A stretch of DNA of 10,208 nucleotides, taken from NCBI GenBank assembly GCA_902464015.1, contig CABQHM010000089.1:1-10208 (forward strand), written 5' to 3'. This document shows positions 1 through 6,213 of this stretch, piece by piece. Position numbers and translations under genes: made by a program. Origin of the DNA: an uncultured Coriobacteriales bacterium. Its GTDB lineage: Bacteria; Actinomycetota; Coriobacteriia; Coriobacteriales; UMGS124. The number at the start of each line of letters is the position of its first letter. Positions within the stretch are counted from its first letter, which is position 1. The notes below the pieces were generated by a model. That model was not told the origin of the DNA and did not search any database. It saw only the letters and a program-made list of their open reading frames with translations.

Positions 1-72
1 TCCTCGAGCGCTGTGCGGCCCCCAGGGCGCCCGGAGCGCCGACCCGCCCCTCGCAGCCCGCGCCGCAACGCC
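1..72 (+). other. very GC-rich spacer upstream of 5S rRNA (probable 23S-5S spacer)
   Basis: This stretch is dominated by runs of G and C and has no convincing coding signal. It contains a small hairpin, GGCGC at 26-30 pairing with GCGCC at 36-40. Its position directly before a 5S gene, and the lack of a promoter-like AT-rich element, fit the transcribed spacer of an rrn operon. The 23S gene itself would lie left of the window; I cannot identify its 3' end inside these bases. Confidence 0.5.
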
Positions 73-204
73 CCCCGGGGGCCGGCGGCCACGGCGGCCG
101 GGGCACACCCGGACCCATACCGAACCCGGAAGTTAAGCCGGCCAGCGCCGATGGTACTGCAGGGGCGACCCTGTGGGAGACTAGGGCGCCGCCGGCCCCC
201 GGGG
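73..204 (+). repeat. 17-bp perfect inverted repeat enclosing 5S rRNA (precursor processing stem)
   Basis: Bases 73-89 and 188-204 are exact reverse complements (CCCCGGGG followed by helix I on the left arm, the mirror on the right). Nine base pairs belong to mature helix I; the outer eight extend it beyond the expected 5S ends. Such extended duplexes are typical substrates for endonucleolytic maturation of 5S precursors. That role is inferred from position. Confidence 0.6.
81..196 (+). rRNA. rrf: 5S ribosomal RNA
   Basis: This is the structural RNA of the large ribosomal subunit. The universally conserved 5S blocks are visible: the loop region CCGAACCCGGAAGTTAAGCC at about 120-139, GATGGTACTGC at about 150-160, and GTGGGAGACTAGG at about 173-185. 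Helix I is formed by GCCGGCGGC (81-89) pairing with GCCGCCGGC (188-196), which sets the ends and gives about 116 nt, the normal size for the family. Exact mature ends may differ by one or two bases because the stem continues outward. It is followed by a Rho-independent terminator, so it is the last gene of its rRNA operon. Confidence 0.96.
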
Positions 205-254
205 CGCGTTGCGCGGGCTCAGGGCGGGGAGGCGCTACAGAGCGACTGGGAAGA

Positions 255-279
255 GGGACCTTTCGGGGTCCCTTTTTTC
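255..279 (+). terminator. Rho-independent terminator of the rRNA operon
   Basis: GGGACC (255-260) and GGTCCC (267-272) form a GC-rich stem around a TTTCGG loop, followed at once by six T residues (273-278). It lies about 60 bases after the 5S gene, as expected for the end of an rrn transcript. Confidence 0.9.
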
Positions 280-514
280 GTTTACGCCTTATCGAGCCTT
301 TTCTGTCAGGGGTTTCGAAAAGGACCTTTATGGCTACATCAATCGTTTGATATTGAAGTTCAGTCTTGTGAACACTTGGTGATCTGACTGTTACGGCTGG
401 TTTAATCGCTTTACACATATCCTTCGCAGAGTCTACACTTCCCGTGTCTTTATGACGGCTGTCAGGAGCCCCAAAAAGAGGGTGGCCACAGTTACAAAAG
501 AAGAGGTGTTTTCT
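280..514 (+). other. AT-richer intergenic/leader region before the ECF operon
   Basis: About 235 bases separate the rRNA terminator from the S-component gene. The composition drops sharply from the GC-rich rRNA spacer. I see one plausible promoter (410-439), a short hairpin from CCTTTTC (297-303) with GAAAAGG (317-323), and another from GTTCA (358-362) with TGAAC (369-373). I found no convincing T-box, no riboswitch core and no leader peptide rich in tryptophan codons. The region is long enough to hold regulation that I cannot name. Confidence 0.5.
410..439 (+). promoter_or_regulatory. putative sigma-70-type promoter for the ECF operon
   Basis: TTTACA at 410-415 (5 of 6 matches to the -35 consensus) is followed after 18 bases by TACACT at 434-439 (4 of 6 to the -10 consensus). 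Transcription would begin near 446, leaving a leader of about 70 bases before the chosen ATG at 515. The match is moderate and other AT-rich hexamers lie nearby, for example TTTAAT at 401-406. Confidence 0.3.
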
Positions 515-1087
515 ATGGCTGAGAAGCGTACTGTTGTCGTAGACGAGCGCAAGGACGGCCTTGCAATTCAGGACTTGATTCTGATTGCAGTTCTGATTGC
601 CGCAGGTGCGGTGCTGAAGCTCACAGTTTCGAGCTTTCTCACGTTTGCGGGCATGAAGCCCAATTTCATGATTGCCATGTATTGCATCGCAATCATTCTC
701 ACTCGACCCAATCTTATTCAATCTGCATGCATTGGTTTGCTTGTAGGACTTGTTTCGCAAATCCCGCTGCTTAATGCTACCCCGCTGGTGAATTTTGCCT
801 CCGAGCTGGTTGGCGCTGTCGTTTGCTGCTTGCTCGTGACCATCTTTTCGCGCGTTGCTTCTCGCAACTCGCTTATTCAGAATGTGGCGTTTCCTGCAGT
901 CATCACGTTTGTGTCTACCATTTTCTCTGGGTACACCTTTGCCATGATCGTAGGCGTTACCATGAGCGGCCTTGAGCCTATGGCAGTCTTCGGCGTCTAT
1001 GCCGTTATGGTTCTTGGTACTGCTGCCATGAACTGTGTTGTTGCCGCCATTCTCGTTCCGGTTCTCCGCAAGGTTCTGAAGAAGTAG
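515..1087 (+). CDS. ECF transporter S component, TrpP-like (probable tryptophan uptake)
   Basis: This is the substrate-capturing membrane subunit of an ECF importer, 190 residues, the usual size for S components. After a short charged N-terminus it is almost entirely hydrophobic, with about five or six membrane segments. A G-M-K-P-N motif follows the first membrane helix (about residues 47-51), and the C-terminal helix ends V-L-R-K-V-L-K-K. From memory of the family, the GMKP motif and the Ala-Ala-Met-Asn segment near the end resemble the tryptophan transporter TrpP. That makes tryptophan the best substrate guess, but the substrate is inference. I chose ATG 515 because AGAGGTG at about 502-508 gives a good ribosome site. 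The upstream in-frame ATG at 452 has none. It is followed by genes for both EcfA ATPases and EcfT, so it has a dedicated energising module. Codon wobble positions are richer in A/T than in the minus-strand operon. Confidence 0.75.
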   Translation: MAEKRTVVVDERKDGLAIQDLILIAVLIAAGAVLKLTVSSFLTFAGMKPNFMIAMYCIAIILTRPNLIQSACIGLLVGLVSQIPLLNATPLVNFASELVGAVVCCLLVTIFSRVASRNSLIQNVAFPAVITFVSTIFSGYTFAMIVGVTMSGLEPMAVFGVYAVMVLGTAAMNCVVAAILVPVLRKVLKK

Positions 1088-1133
1088 TCTCCACTTCTGT
1101 TGGTATCGCCTTTAGTGACTGGTCCTTTGTTTT

Positions 1134-1162
1134 GGGACCGAAGCCCGATGGGTTTCGGTCCC
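1134..1162 (+). terminator. strong hairpin between S component and ecfA genes (partial terminator or attenuator)
   Basis: Bases 1134-1146 pair with 1150-1162 in a 13-bp stem with one G-U pair and a GAT loop. The T tract is poor (TTATCTGA), so full termination is doubtful. It may reduce read-through or protect the 3' end of the S-gene message. GGTCC at 1121-1125 can instead pair with GGACC at 1135-1139, giving a competing hairpin that would open the main stem. Confidence 0.55.
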
Positions 1163-1194
1163 TTATCTGACGCAGCCCCTTACCTGGAGACATC

Positions 1195-2034
1195 ATGATT
1201 GATATTCAAGACTTGGCGTTTTGCTACAAGGGTTCAGATGCCCCTGCGATACATGACATCACGCTTCAAATTCCAGACGGCACCTTTGTGGGGGTCACAG
1301 GAGCAGCAGGATCGGGCAAGACTACGTTTACCTGCGCTCTCAATGGAATCGTCCCCCATTGCTACGAAGGCGATTTTTACGGTGCGGTATGTGTCTGTGG
1401 CCTCGACACGGTGCAGACGCGGCTGACGGACATTTCCAGGCTTGTCGGCAGTGTCTGCCAAGACGTGGACAGCCAGATGGTCTCGTCTGTTGTGGAAGAC
1501 GAGATGCTCTATGGGCTTGAGAATTTTTCTGTGCCGAGGGAAGAGATTCCTTCCCGGATACAGGAAGCCTTGGCTGATATGGGCATCGAGGATCTGAAGG
1601 ACAGGACCATCGCAAGTTTGTCTGGTGGGCAGAAGCAAAAAGTTGCTATTGCCTCGATTCTCGCCATGCGACCTCAGGTGTTTGTTCTTGATGAGCCTAC
1701 GGCAGAGCTCGACCCTGCCAGCTCCCGCAAAGTCTTTGAGCTGCTTCGACACGCCGCTGTCAAGTATGCATCGACCGTTATTGTCGTTGAGCAGAAGATC
1801 GCCCTTCTGAGTGAGTTTTGCGGCATGCTTCTCATCATGGAGGGGGGCACTGTGAAGTTTCAAGGTGCCCCGAGTGATGTTCTAGCTCATTCGAATGAGT
1901 TGCTTGCGATGGGGGTCAACGTGCCTCGTTCAACCACGCTCGTGAATGCGCTCAAGGCCAAGGGGCTATACAGCGGTCCGGCTGTAAGCACTGTTCCCCA
2001 GGCTGTCGAGGTATGCGAGGGGGCATTGCGATGA
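1195..2034 (+). CDS. ecfA1: ECF transporter ATPase EcfA1
   Basis: Cytoplasmic ATP-binding subunit of the ECF importer, 279 residues, normal for the family. Walker A GAAGSGKT is at 36-43. The Q-loop is C-Q-D-V-D-S-Q at 88-94, corresponding to the FQNPDxQ motif of ECF ATPases. The signature LSGGQ is at 142-146, Walker B with catalytic Glu at VFVLDEP 162-168 (E167), and the D-loop at 170-173. The switch (H-loop) position reads VVEQK, with Gln200 where ABC ATPases have His. The start ATG is supported by GGAGA at 1186-1190. The stop overlaps the start of the next gene (ATGA), so the two ATPases are probably translationally coupled. The C-terminal extension of about 60 residues after the nucleotide-binding core is typical of EcfA proteins. 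It should pair with the next gene product as a heterodimer. Confidence 0.93.
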   Translation: MIDIQDLAFCYKGSDAPAIHDITLQIPDGTFVGVTGAAGSGKTTFTCALNGIVPHCYEGDFYGAVCVCGLDTVQTRLTDISRLVGSVCQDVDSQMVSSVVEDEMLYGLENFSVPREEIPSRIQEALADMGIEDLKDRTIASLSGGQKQKVAIASILAMRPQVFVLDEPTAELDPASSRKVFELLRHAAVKYASTVIVVEQKIALLSEFCGMLLIMEGGTVKFQGAPSDVLAHSNELLAMGVNVPRSTTLVNALKAKGLYSGPAVSTVPQAVEVCEGALR

Positions 2035-2876
2035 TCGAGTTTCAGCATGTGACTGCAGGGTACGGTGACGGCTCCGCTGTTGTGCGTGGTGTTTCTTTTC
2101 GCATTGAGAAAGGGGAGTTCGTCTCTTTCGTCGGGACGAATGGCGCTGGTAAATCGACAACTATGCGCCTGTGCAACGGTCTTCTTAAGCCGACGACGGG
2201 TTCAGTGCTCCTTGATGGGACCGCGACAACCGAATTGAAAACGAGCCAGATTGCACGTAGGGCGGGATTTCTCTTCCAGAACCCTGACCGGCAGATTTGC
2301 AACGTAACCGTGCGCGACGAGCTTCTCTTTAATTTCAAGGTGCAAGGTGCCGACATGGGCCAAGCGCAACGGAAGGTCGACGACATTATCGAGCGTTTTG
2401 GGTTTGATCCTCTTGCCGATCCCTTTTTGTTGAACAGAGGCACACGTCAGCTTCTGGCATTGGCTTCCGTTGTCGTGTGTGAACCGGAAGTGCTCTTGCT
2501 CGACGAGCCTACCACAGGTCTGGACTTTCGCGAGTGTCTCAAGGTCATGGACTACGTTCGCGAGCTCAACGAGAAGCGCGGTACGACGGTCGTCATGGTG
2601 TGTCATGACATGGAGGTCGTGGCAGATTATGCCAAGCGACTTATTGTGATGACTGCTGGACGCGTTGTGGCTGATGGGGCGACGTTTGAGGTTCTGCGTA
2701 ATCGAGAAAGCCTGGAGCAAGCCGATGTCATACCTCCCCAGGTGGTGGAGATATCCACGAGGCTTGTCGAGCGCAACTCGTCCCTGGCACTAGGCCCCGT
2801 TGCATGTGCGAATACGCTCGACGAGCTGACCAGTGCGCTTGTTGGGCTCGCGGAATCAAAAGAGAGGGTGATGTGA
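2031..2876 (+). CDS. ecfA2: ECF transporter ATPase EcfA2
   Basis: Second ATPase of the ECF module, 281 residues. Walker A GTNGAGKST is at 35-43, and the Q-loop FQNPDRQ at 82-88 is the ECF/CbiO hallmark. Walker B VLLLDEP is at 154-160 with catalytic E159, the D-loop TGLD at 162-165, and the switch His is H192 in V-C-H-D. The ABC signature is degenerate: L-N-R-G-T at 134-138 replaces LSGGQ, although some EcfA2 proteins do carry an L-S-R-G variant. I prefer ATG 2031, which forms an ATGA overlap with ecfA1 and has GAGGGGG at 2017-2023, over the upstream in-frame ATG at 2013. It acts with EcfA1 on EcfT in the membrane. Confidence 0.93.
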   Translation: MIEFQHVTAGYGDGSAVVRGVSFRIEKGEFVSFVGTNGAGKSTTMRLCNGLLKPTTGSVLLDGTATTELKTSQIARRAGFLFQNPDRQICNVTVRDELLFNFKVQGADMGQAQRKVDDIIERFGFDPLADPFLLNRGTRQLLALASVVVCEPEVLLLDEPTTGLDFRECLKVMDYVRELNEKRGTTVVMVCHDMEVVADYAKRLIVMTAGRVVADGATFEVLRNRESLEQADVIPPQVVEISTRLVERNSSLALGPVACANTLDELTSALVGLAESKERVM

Positions 2877-2877
2877 G

Positions 2878-3645
2878 ATGAAGGGCTTCCTGGAGTACGT
2901 GCCGGGCGATAGCTTTCTTCATGCCATGAACCCCGTGGTGAAGCTCCTTTGTGCCTTCATTATTGCAATCGCTTGCTTTGTCACGACAAACCCGCTTGTG
3001 TTGGCATGCGTGTTGGTGCTCGACGTGGCTTTGGCTCAACAGTGCCGTTTGATGGAGCAAGCATGGGGGCTTGCAAAAGCTGTTGCCGGCTTCTCGATCA
3101 TCTTGGCGCTCATCGCTCTTCTCTTTACGCCACAAGGCGATATGCTTGTTGCATTGCCGTGGGGTTACATTGGCACTCAGAGCGTCTTTAATGCCTGCAT
3201 GGTGGTATTGCGCCTGGTTGCCTGTGCGGTTCCGCTCTTCTTGGTGTTCTATGTGACGAAGCTTACGGACCTGTCCAACGCGCTCGTTGAGAACCTTGGC
3301 ATACCTTACAAGTACGCCTTCGTGTTCATGTCGTGCGTGCGGTTTATCCCTGTGTTCATGAACGACATGGCGGCAATCATGGAGGCCCAGACTGCGCGTG
3401 GCGTTGAGTTTGATGGTGGACTTGTCAAGCGTGTGAGGCTCATGGTTCCGCTGTGCGTGCCGCTTTTGGTGAGCTCGGTGCGCAAGACCAACTCCTCTGC
3501 CATCGCTGCTGAAGTGAGGGGCTTTTACCTGCGCGGACGCGATTCGGCGTTCAAGCACTATGCTGTCGGTGGCTTTGATTGGGTAAGTATTGCATTCTGC
3601 GTCGTGCTTTTGGTTCTTGCAATTGTTCAGAGGGTAATGCTCTAG
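2878..3645 (+). CDS. ecfT: ECF transporter transmembrane coupling protein EcfT
   Basis: Membrane subunit of the CbiQ/EcfT family that links the ATPase pair to the S component; 255 residues, the usual size. The N-terminus carries the family's HxxNPxxKLL-type segment (about residues 15-24), followed by several membrane helices (about 25-52, 67-85, 100-127 and 234-253). The two coupling motifs that dock into the ATPase grooves are visible in the cytoplasmic region: T-A-R-G at 172-175 and E-V-R-G at 212-215. The start ATG lies one base after the ecfA2 stop and is served by GAGAGGG at about 2862-2868. No terminator follows the stop. The tRNA promoter begins within ten bases, so messages probably run into the tRNA terminator. 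Confidence 0.92.
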   Translation: MKGFLEYVPGDSFLHAMNPVVKLLCAFIIAIACFVTTNPLVLACVLVLDVALAQQCRLMEQAWGLAKAVAGFSIILALIALLFTPQGDMLVALPWGYIGTQSVFNACMVVLRLVACAVPLFLVFYVTKLTDLSNALVENLGIPYKYAFVFMSCVRFIPVFMNDMAAIMEAQTARGVEFDGGLVKRVRLMVPLCVPLLVSSVRKTNSSAIAAEVRGFYLRGRDSAFKHYAVGGFDWVSIAFCVVLLVLAIVQRVML

Positions 3646-3650
3646 AGACG

Positions 3651-3659
3651 TGCTATACT
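3651..3659 (+). promoter_or_regulatory. extended -10 promoter for tRNA-Arg
   Basis: TGC-TATACT at 3651-3659 is an extended -10 element (TGN followed by five of six consensus bases) 14 bases before the tRNA gene. No good -35 hexamer sits at the usual spacing, which fits the extended -10 class. It lies just after the ecfT stop codon. Confidence 0.6.
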
Positions 3660-3673
3660 AACCGAACTGATTT

Positions 3674-3749
3674 GCCTTCGTAGCTCAGGGGATAGAGCAC
3701 CGCTCTCCTAAAGCGGGTGTCGGCCGTTCGAATCGGCCCGGGGGCACCA
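3674..3749 (+). tRNA. tRNA-Arg, anticodon CCT
   Basis: A complete cloverleaf can be drawn. The acceptor GCCTTCG (3674-3680) pairs with CGGGGGC (3739-3745), with two G-U pairs. The D arm contains AGCTCAGGGGATAGAGC. The anticodon stem CCGCT/AGCGG encloses the loop CTCCTAA, giving anticodon CCT, which reads AGG (Arg). The T arm is GGCCG-TTCGAAT-CGGCC (3722-3738). The discriminator A is followed by an encoded CCA (3747-3749). It has its own promoter upstream and a terminator downstream. Confidence 0.97.
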
Positions 3750-3760
3750 GGACAAAACCG

Positions 3761-3800
3761 CAGGCCAGGGGGCATAAACCTCCTGGCCTGTTTTTGTTTA
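3761..3800 (+). terminator. Rho-independent terminator after tRNA-Arg
   Basis: CAGGCCAGG (3761-3769) pairs with CCTGGCCTG (3782-3790), extended inward by a G-U and two G-C pairs to a 12-bp stem with a six-base CATAAA loop. TTTTTGTTTA follows. It ends the tRNA transcript and probably the ECF operon. Confidence 0.93.
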
Positions 3801-3856
3801 GGCCGGCTGTTCTCTTCTTGTGCCGCACCTATGTCTCAAACTTTCATCTCCGCAAT

Positions 3857-3893
3857 GAAAAAGCCCCGCTGCAGCTTTGGCTGCAACGGGGCT
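3857..3893 (-). terminator. Rho-independent terminator of the minus-strand cell-wall operon
   Basis: AGCCCCG (3862-3868) pairs with CGGGGCT (3887-3893). After one C-A mismatch a further six pairs close a four-base loop. On the minus strand the stem is followed by five U residues (AAAAA at 3858-3862 on the plus strand). It lies about 30 bases past the kinase stop codon. It stands back to back with the plus-strand tRNA terminator, insulating the two convergent operons. Confidence 0.92.
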
Positions 3894-3923
3894 GAGACGT
3901 TCTTGGCTTGGCTGGATGTGGGC

Positions 3924-6170
3924 TTATTCCGTTTCGCTGCCCGTGTCGTCGTAGGACACGTCGCCATAGACGTAGAGCGTGATGGTCGTGCTGGCATCTA
4001 CCGTGGTGTTCGCGGGGCTCATAGAGTATACCTGACCCACCAAGTCGGCCGAGGGAGCGGGGTCGCCGGTGACCACGCTGTAGCTCAGGCCGAGCGAGGT
4101 GAGCGTGTCCTCAACAGAGCCGAGGTCTCCGGTGTAGGAGCCAATGGTGACGCTCGGCGTGGGCGGCGTGTAGGTGCCGTAGTAGTACAGGTTGACCGTG
4201 GAGCCCTTGGCTACCGAGGTGTTGTGGGGGTCGGTGCCGGCGCACTTGCCGACCTGGTCGGCATTTTCGGGGGTCTGCTCGATGAGATTGACCGTGAGGC
4301 CAAGACCCTCAAGGGTGCTCTTCACAGTGTTGTAGTCCTGGCCCACATAGCTGTCGATTTGCACGGCGTTGGGGTCCTTGCCCTGGCTGATGTAGAGCAC
4401 AACGGTATCGCCCTGCTTGACTGTCGCACCCGCGCCCGGGTCAGTCCAAATCACGAGGCCCTCGGCGAGGTCGTCGTTGTAGGTGCGCTGCTCCTCATAG
4501 GAAATCTTGGCTTCCTGGAGAGCGGCCTCAACATCGGTGTAGTTCCAGCCATAGTAGTTGTCGAGCGTGAACGTCTGACTGCCCTTGCTCAGGCCATACG
4601 TGACCGTGGAGCCCTTGGCAATCGACTTGTTGGCGGGACTGAAGGTCACAATCGTACCTTCGGCGTAGTCGTTGCTGTATGCGTCGAGCGTTGCATCGTG
4701 GCTGAGCTTGAGGCCTGCGGCGCTGATCAGCGTATTGGCTTCCTCGGGGGTCTTGCCACGGATGTCGTCGAAGGTCACAAGGTCGGTGCCGCCGCTGATG
4801 ACAAGGTTGACGGCAGTTCCGGCGTCGACCTCGGTGTCTGCGGCAACGGACTGCGAGATAACCTTGCCCTTGGAGACGGTGTTGGACATTTCCGTTGTGA
4901 TGAGGCCGAGCTTGAGGCCGTTGCTCTCAAGCTTGTTCTTTGCCTCGGCTTGCGTGAGGTTCTGAACGTTGGGAACGCTCTTCTTCTCGACCTTTGTGGT
5001 GATGGTCGCATTGTCGCCGGGCGTGCCGGGAGTGTTGTTCGAGCAGCTGTTGAGGGCGGTAAAGGCAATGACAACGAGCACGATGAGAACGATGACAACG
5101 GCGGCAATGGCGATGCCGGTAGACTTACTCGTGTTCTCGGCGCGCTCAAGACGCTTGTCCTCGCGTTGCATGGCGGCGCGGCGATCGTTGGGGGTAGCAG
5201 TGCGCTCCATGCGTGCCGTGCGAGAAGGGCTCTGCTGCATCGCCGTCATGTTGGGGTTCGAGCGCATGACGTTTGTCTGGCTCGCCGTGGGAAGGGAGCG
5301 CGTCGCAGCCGGGCCGAAGCCGGGGATGTTGACCGGGTTGCCCTGGATGAACGAGTTGAGCGCGTGGCGCAGCTCGTCGGCGGTCTGGAAACGCTGAGCG
5401 GGGTCCTTGCGCAGCAGGCACATGATGATGGCCTCGAGCGCAGGGTCGAGGTTGGGGTTGATGCTGCGCGGCGGCACAGGCTGCTCGTTGACCTGCTTGA
5501 GCGCCACGCTCACGGCATCATCGCCCTCAAAGGGAAGACGACCGGTGGCGGCCTCGTACATCACGACGCCTAACGAGTACAGGTCGCTTGTGGGGCCGAG
5601 GTCCTTGCCTTGGGCCTGCTCGGGGGAGACGTAGTGGGCGGTGCCGAGCACGGAGTTGGTCTGAGTGAGATGGGAGTTCTTGGCGCGTGCGATGCCGAAG
5701 TCCATGACCTTGGCGTCGCCGTTGGGCAGAATCATGATGTTTTGCGGCTTGATGTCGCGGTGAATGATCTCATGGGAGTGCGCGACTGCCAGGGCGGAGC
5801 ATACCTGGGCGCCGATCTGCGCGACCTTCTTGGGTGCCAGTGCGCCATGGGAGCGGATGCCGCTCTTGAGGTCGGTGCCGCGCAGGTATTCCATGACGAT
5901 GAAGTAGGTGCCTGTTGCCTCGTCGCGGCCCCAGTCATAGACCTGCACGATGTAGGGATTCTGAAGTGCCGCTGCGGCGCGCGCCTCCTGACGGAAGCGC
6001 TGTGCGAACGCAGGGTCGCTGGCATACTGGGGCAGCATGACCTTGATGGCCACCTGACGGTCGAGTGTGGAGTCGACGCCTCGGTATACCGTGGCCATGC
6101 CGCCGGTGCCCACCTGCGACTGCACTATGTATCTGTTTCCAAAGACTGTTCCGTTAGCGATGCCGGACAT
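3924..6170 (-). CDS. pknB: PASTA-domain Ser/Thr protein kinase (PknB/PrkC/StkP family)
   Basis: Membrane-bound eukaryotic-type kinase that senses cell-wall fragments or lipid II and phosphorylates wall and division proteins. Numbering from the chosen ATG (748 residues): Gly-rich loop GTGGMATV 22-29, ATP-binding Lys43 in VAIK, helix-C Glu62, catalytic HRDIKPQN 137-144 (Asp139), and DFG at 157-159. The activation loop has T-Q-T at 169-171, matching the autophosphorylated pair of PknB, then GTAHYVSPEQ. A Ser/Thr/Arg-rich juxtamembrane stretch runs about 285-350, with one membrane helix at 351-373. Five extracytoplasmic PASTA repeats start at about 397, 463, 531, 601 and 672. Only the first keeps a clear VPNV start; the later ones are diverged. 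I chose ATG 6170 because GGGAG lies 8 bases upstream. The in-frame ATG at 6185 has no ribosome site. It is the last gene of the operon, 43 bases after the fusion gene with no terminator between. Confidence 0.96.
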   Translation of the reverse strand: MSGIANGTVFGNRYIVQSQVGTGGMATVYRGVDSTLDRQVAIKVMLPQYASDPAFAQRFRQEARAAAALQNPYIVQVYDWGRDEATGTYFIVMEYLRGTDLKSGIRSHGALAPKKVAQIGAQVCSALAVAHSHEIIHRDIKPQNIMILPNGDAKVMDFGIARAKNSHLTQTNSVLGTAHYVSPEQAQGKDLGPTSDLYSLGVVMYEAATGRLPFEGDDAVSVALKQVNEQPVPPRSINPNLDPALEAIIMCLLRKDPAQRFQTADELRHALNSFIQGNPVNIPGFGPAATRSLPTASQTNVMRSNPNMTAMQQSPSRTARMERTATPNDRRAAMQREDKRLERAENTSKSTGIAIAAVVIVLIVLVVIAFTALNSCSNNTPGTPGDNATITTKVEKKSVPNVQNLTQAEAKNKLESNGLKLGLITTEMSNTVSKGKVISQSVAADTEVDAGTAVNLVISGGTDLVTFDDIRGKTPEEANTLISAAGLKLSHDATLDAYSNDYAEGTIVTFSPANKSIAKGSTVTYGLSKGSQTFTLDNYYGWNYTDVEAALQEAKISYEEQRTYNDDLAEGLVIWTDPGAGATVKQGDTVVLYISQGKDPNAVQIDSYVGQDYNTVKSTLEGLGLTVNLIEQTPENADQVGKCAGTDPHNTSVAKGSTVNLYYYGTYTPPTPSVTIGSYTGDLGSVEDTLTSLGLSYSVVTGDPAPSADLVGQVYSMSPANTTVDASTTITLYVYGDVSYDDTGSETE

Positions 6171-6213
6171 TCTCAGCGCTCCCATCCATCAAAGTGTTCG
6201 ACATTCATAATAT

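Noticed and set aside
330..350. Possible leader peptide of six codons (M-A-T-S-I-V) with AGGA upstream
   Set aside because: It has no tryptophan codons and no following terminator/antiterminator pair, so there is nothing to support attenuation.
13..387. Open frame of 124 codons over the 5S region
   Set aside because: It runs through the 5S gene and its terminator and encodes a Pro/Arg-rich, low-complexity product.
470..492. AGGGTGGCCACAG resembling the T-box antiterminator core
   Set aside because: It diverges from the AGGGTGGNACCGCG core after GGTGG. No specifier domain or terminator hairpin accompanies it, and it lies too close to the start codon.
452..514. Upstream ATG at 452 as the start of the S component
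   Set aside because: No ribosome site lies before it and the added 21 residues are basic and unlike S components. ATG 515 has AGAGGTG at good spacing.
2728..3558. 276-codon minus-strand frame opposite ecfT
   Set aside because: His/Arg/Gln-rich translation with no known motif. The plus strand encodes EcfT with both coupling motifs.
3674..3923. tRNA gene as a phage or island attachment site
   Set aside because: No repeated copy of the tRNA 3' end and no integrase or mobility gene is present in the window.
3717..5573. A 618-codon open frame on the plus strand antisense to the kinase gene
   Set aside because: It starts inside the tRNA, crosses two terminators, and reads as a low-complexity Arg/Gly/Val-rich product. 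It is the mirror frame of a high-GC3 gene. The kinase on the other strand has all its catalytic motifs.
6171..6213. TATTAT -10-like hexamer (minus strand) between the fusion gene and the kinase
   Set aside because: No matching -35 element at 16-18 bases, and the 43-base gap is AT-rich anyway. The simplest reading is co-transcription of the kinase with the upstream genes.
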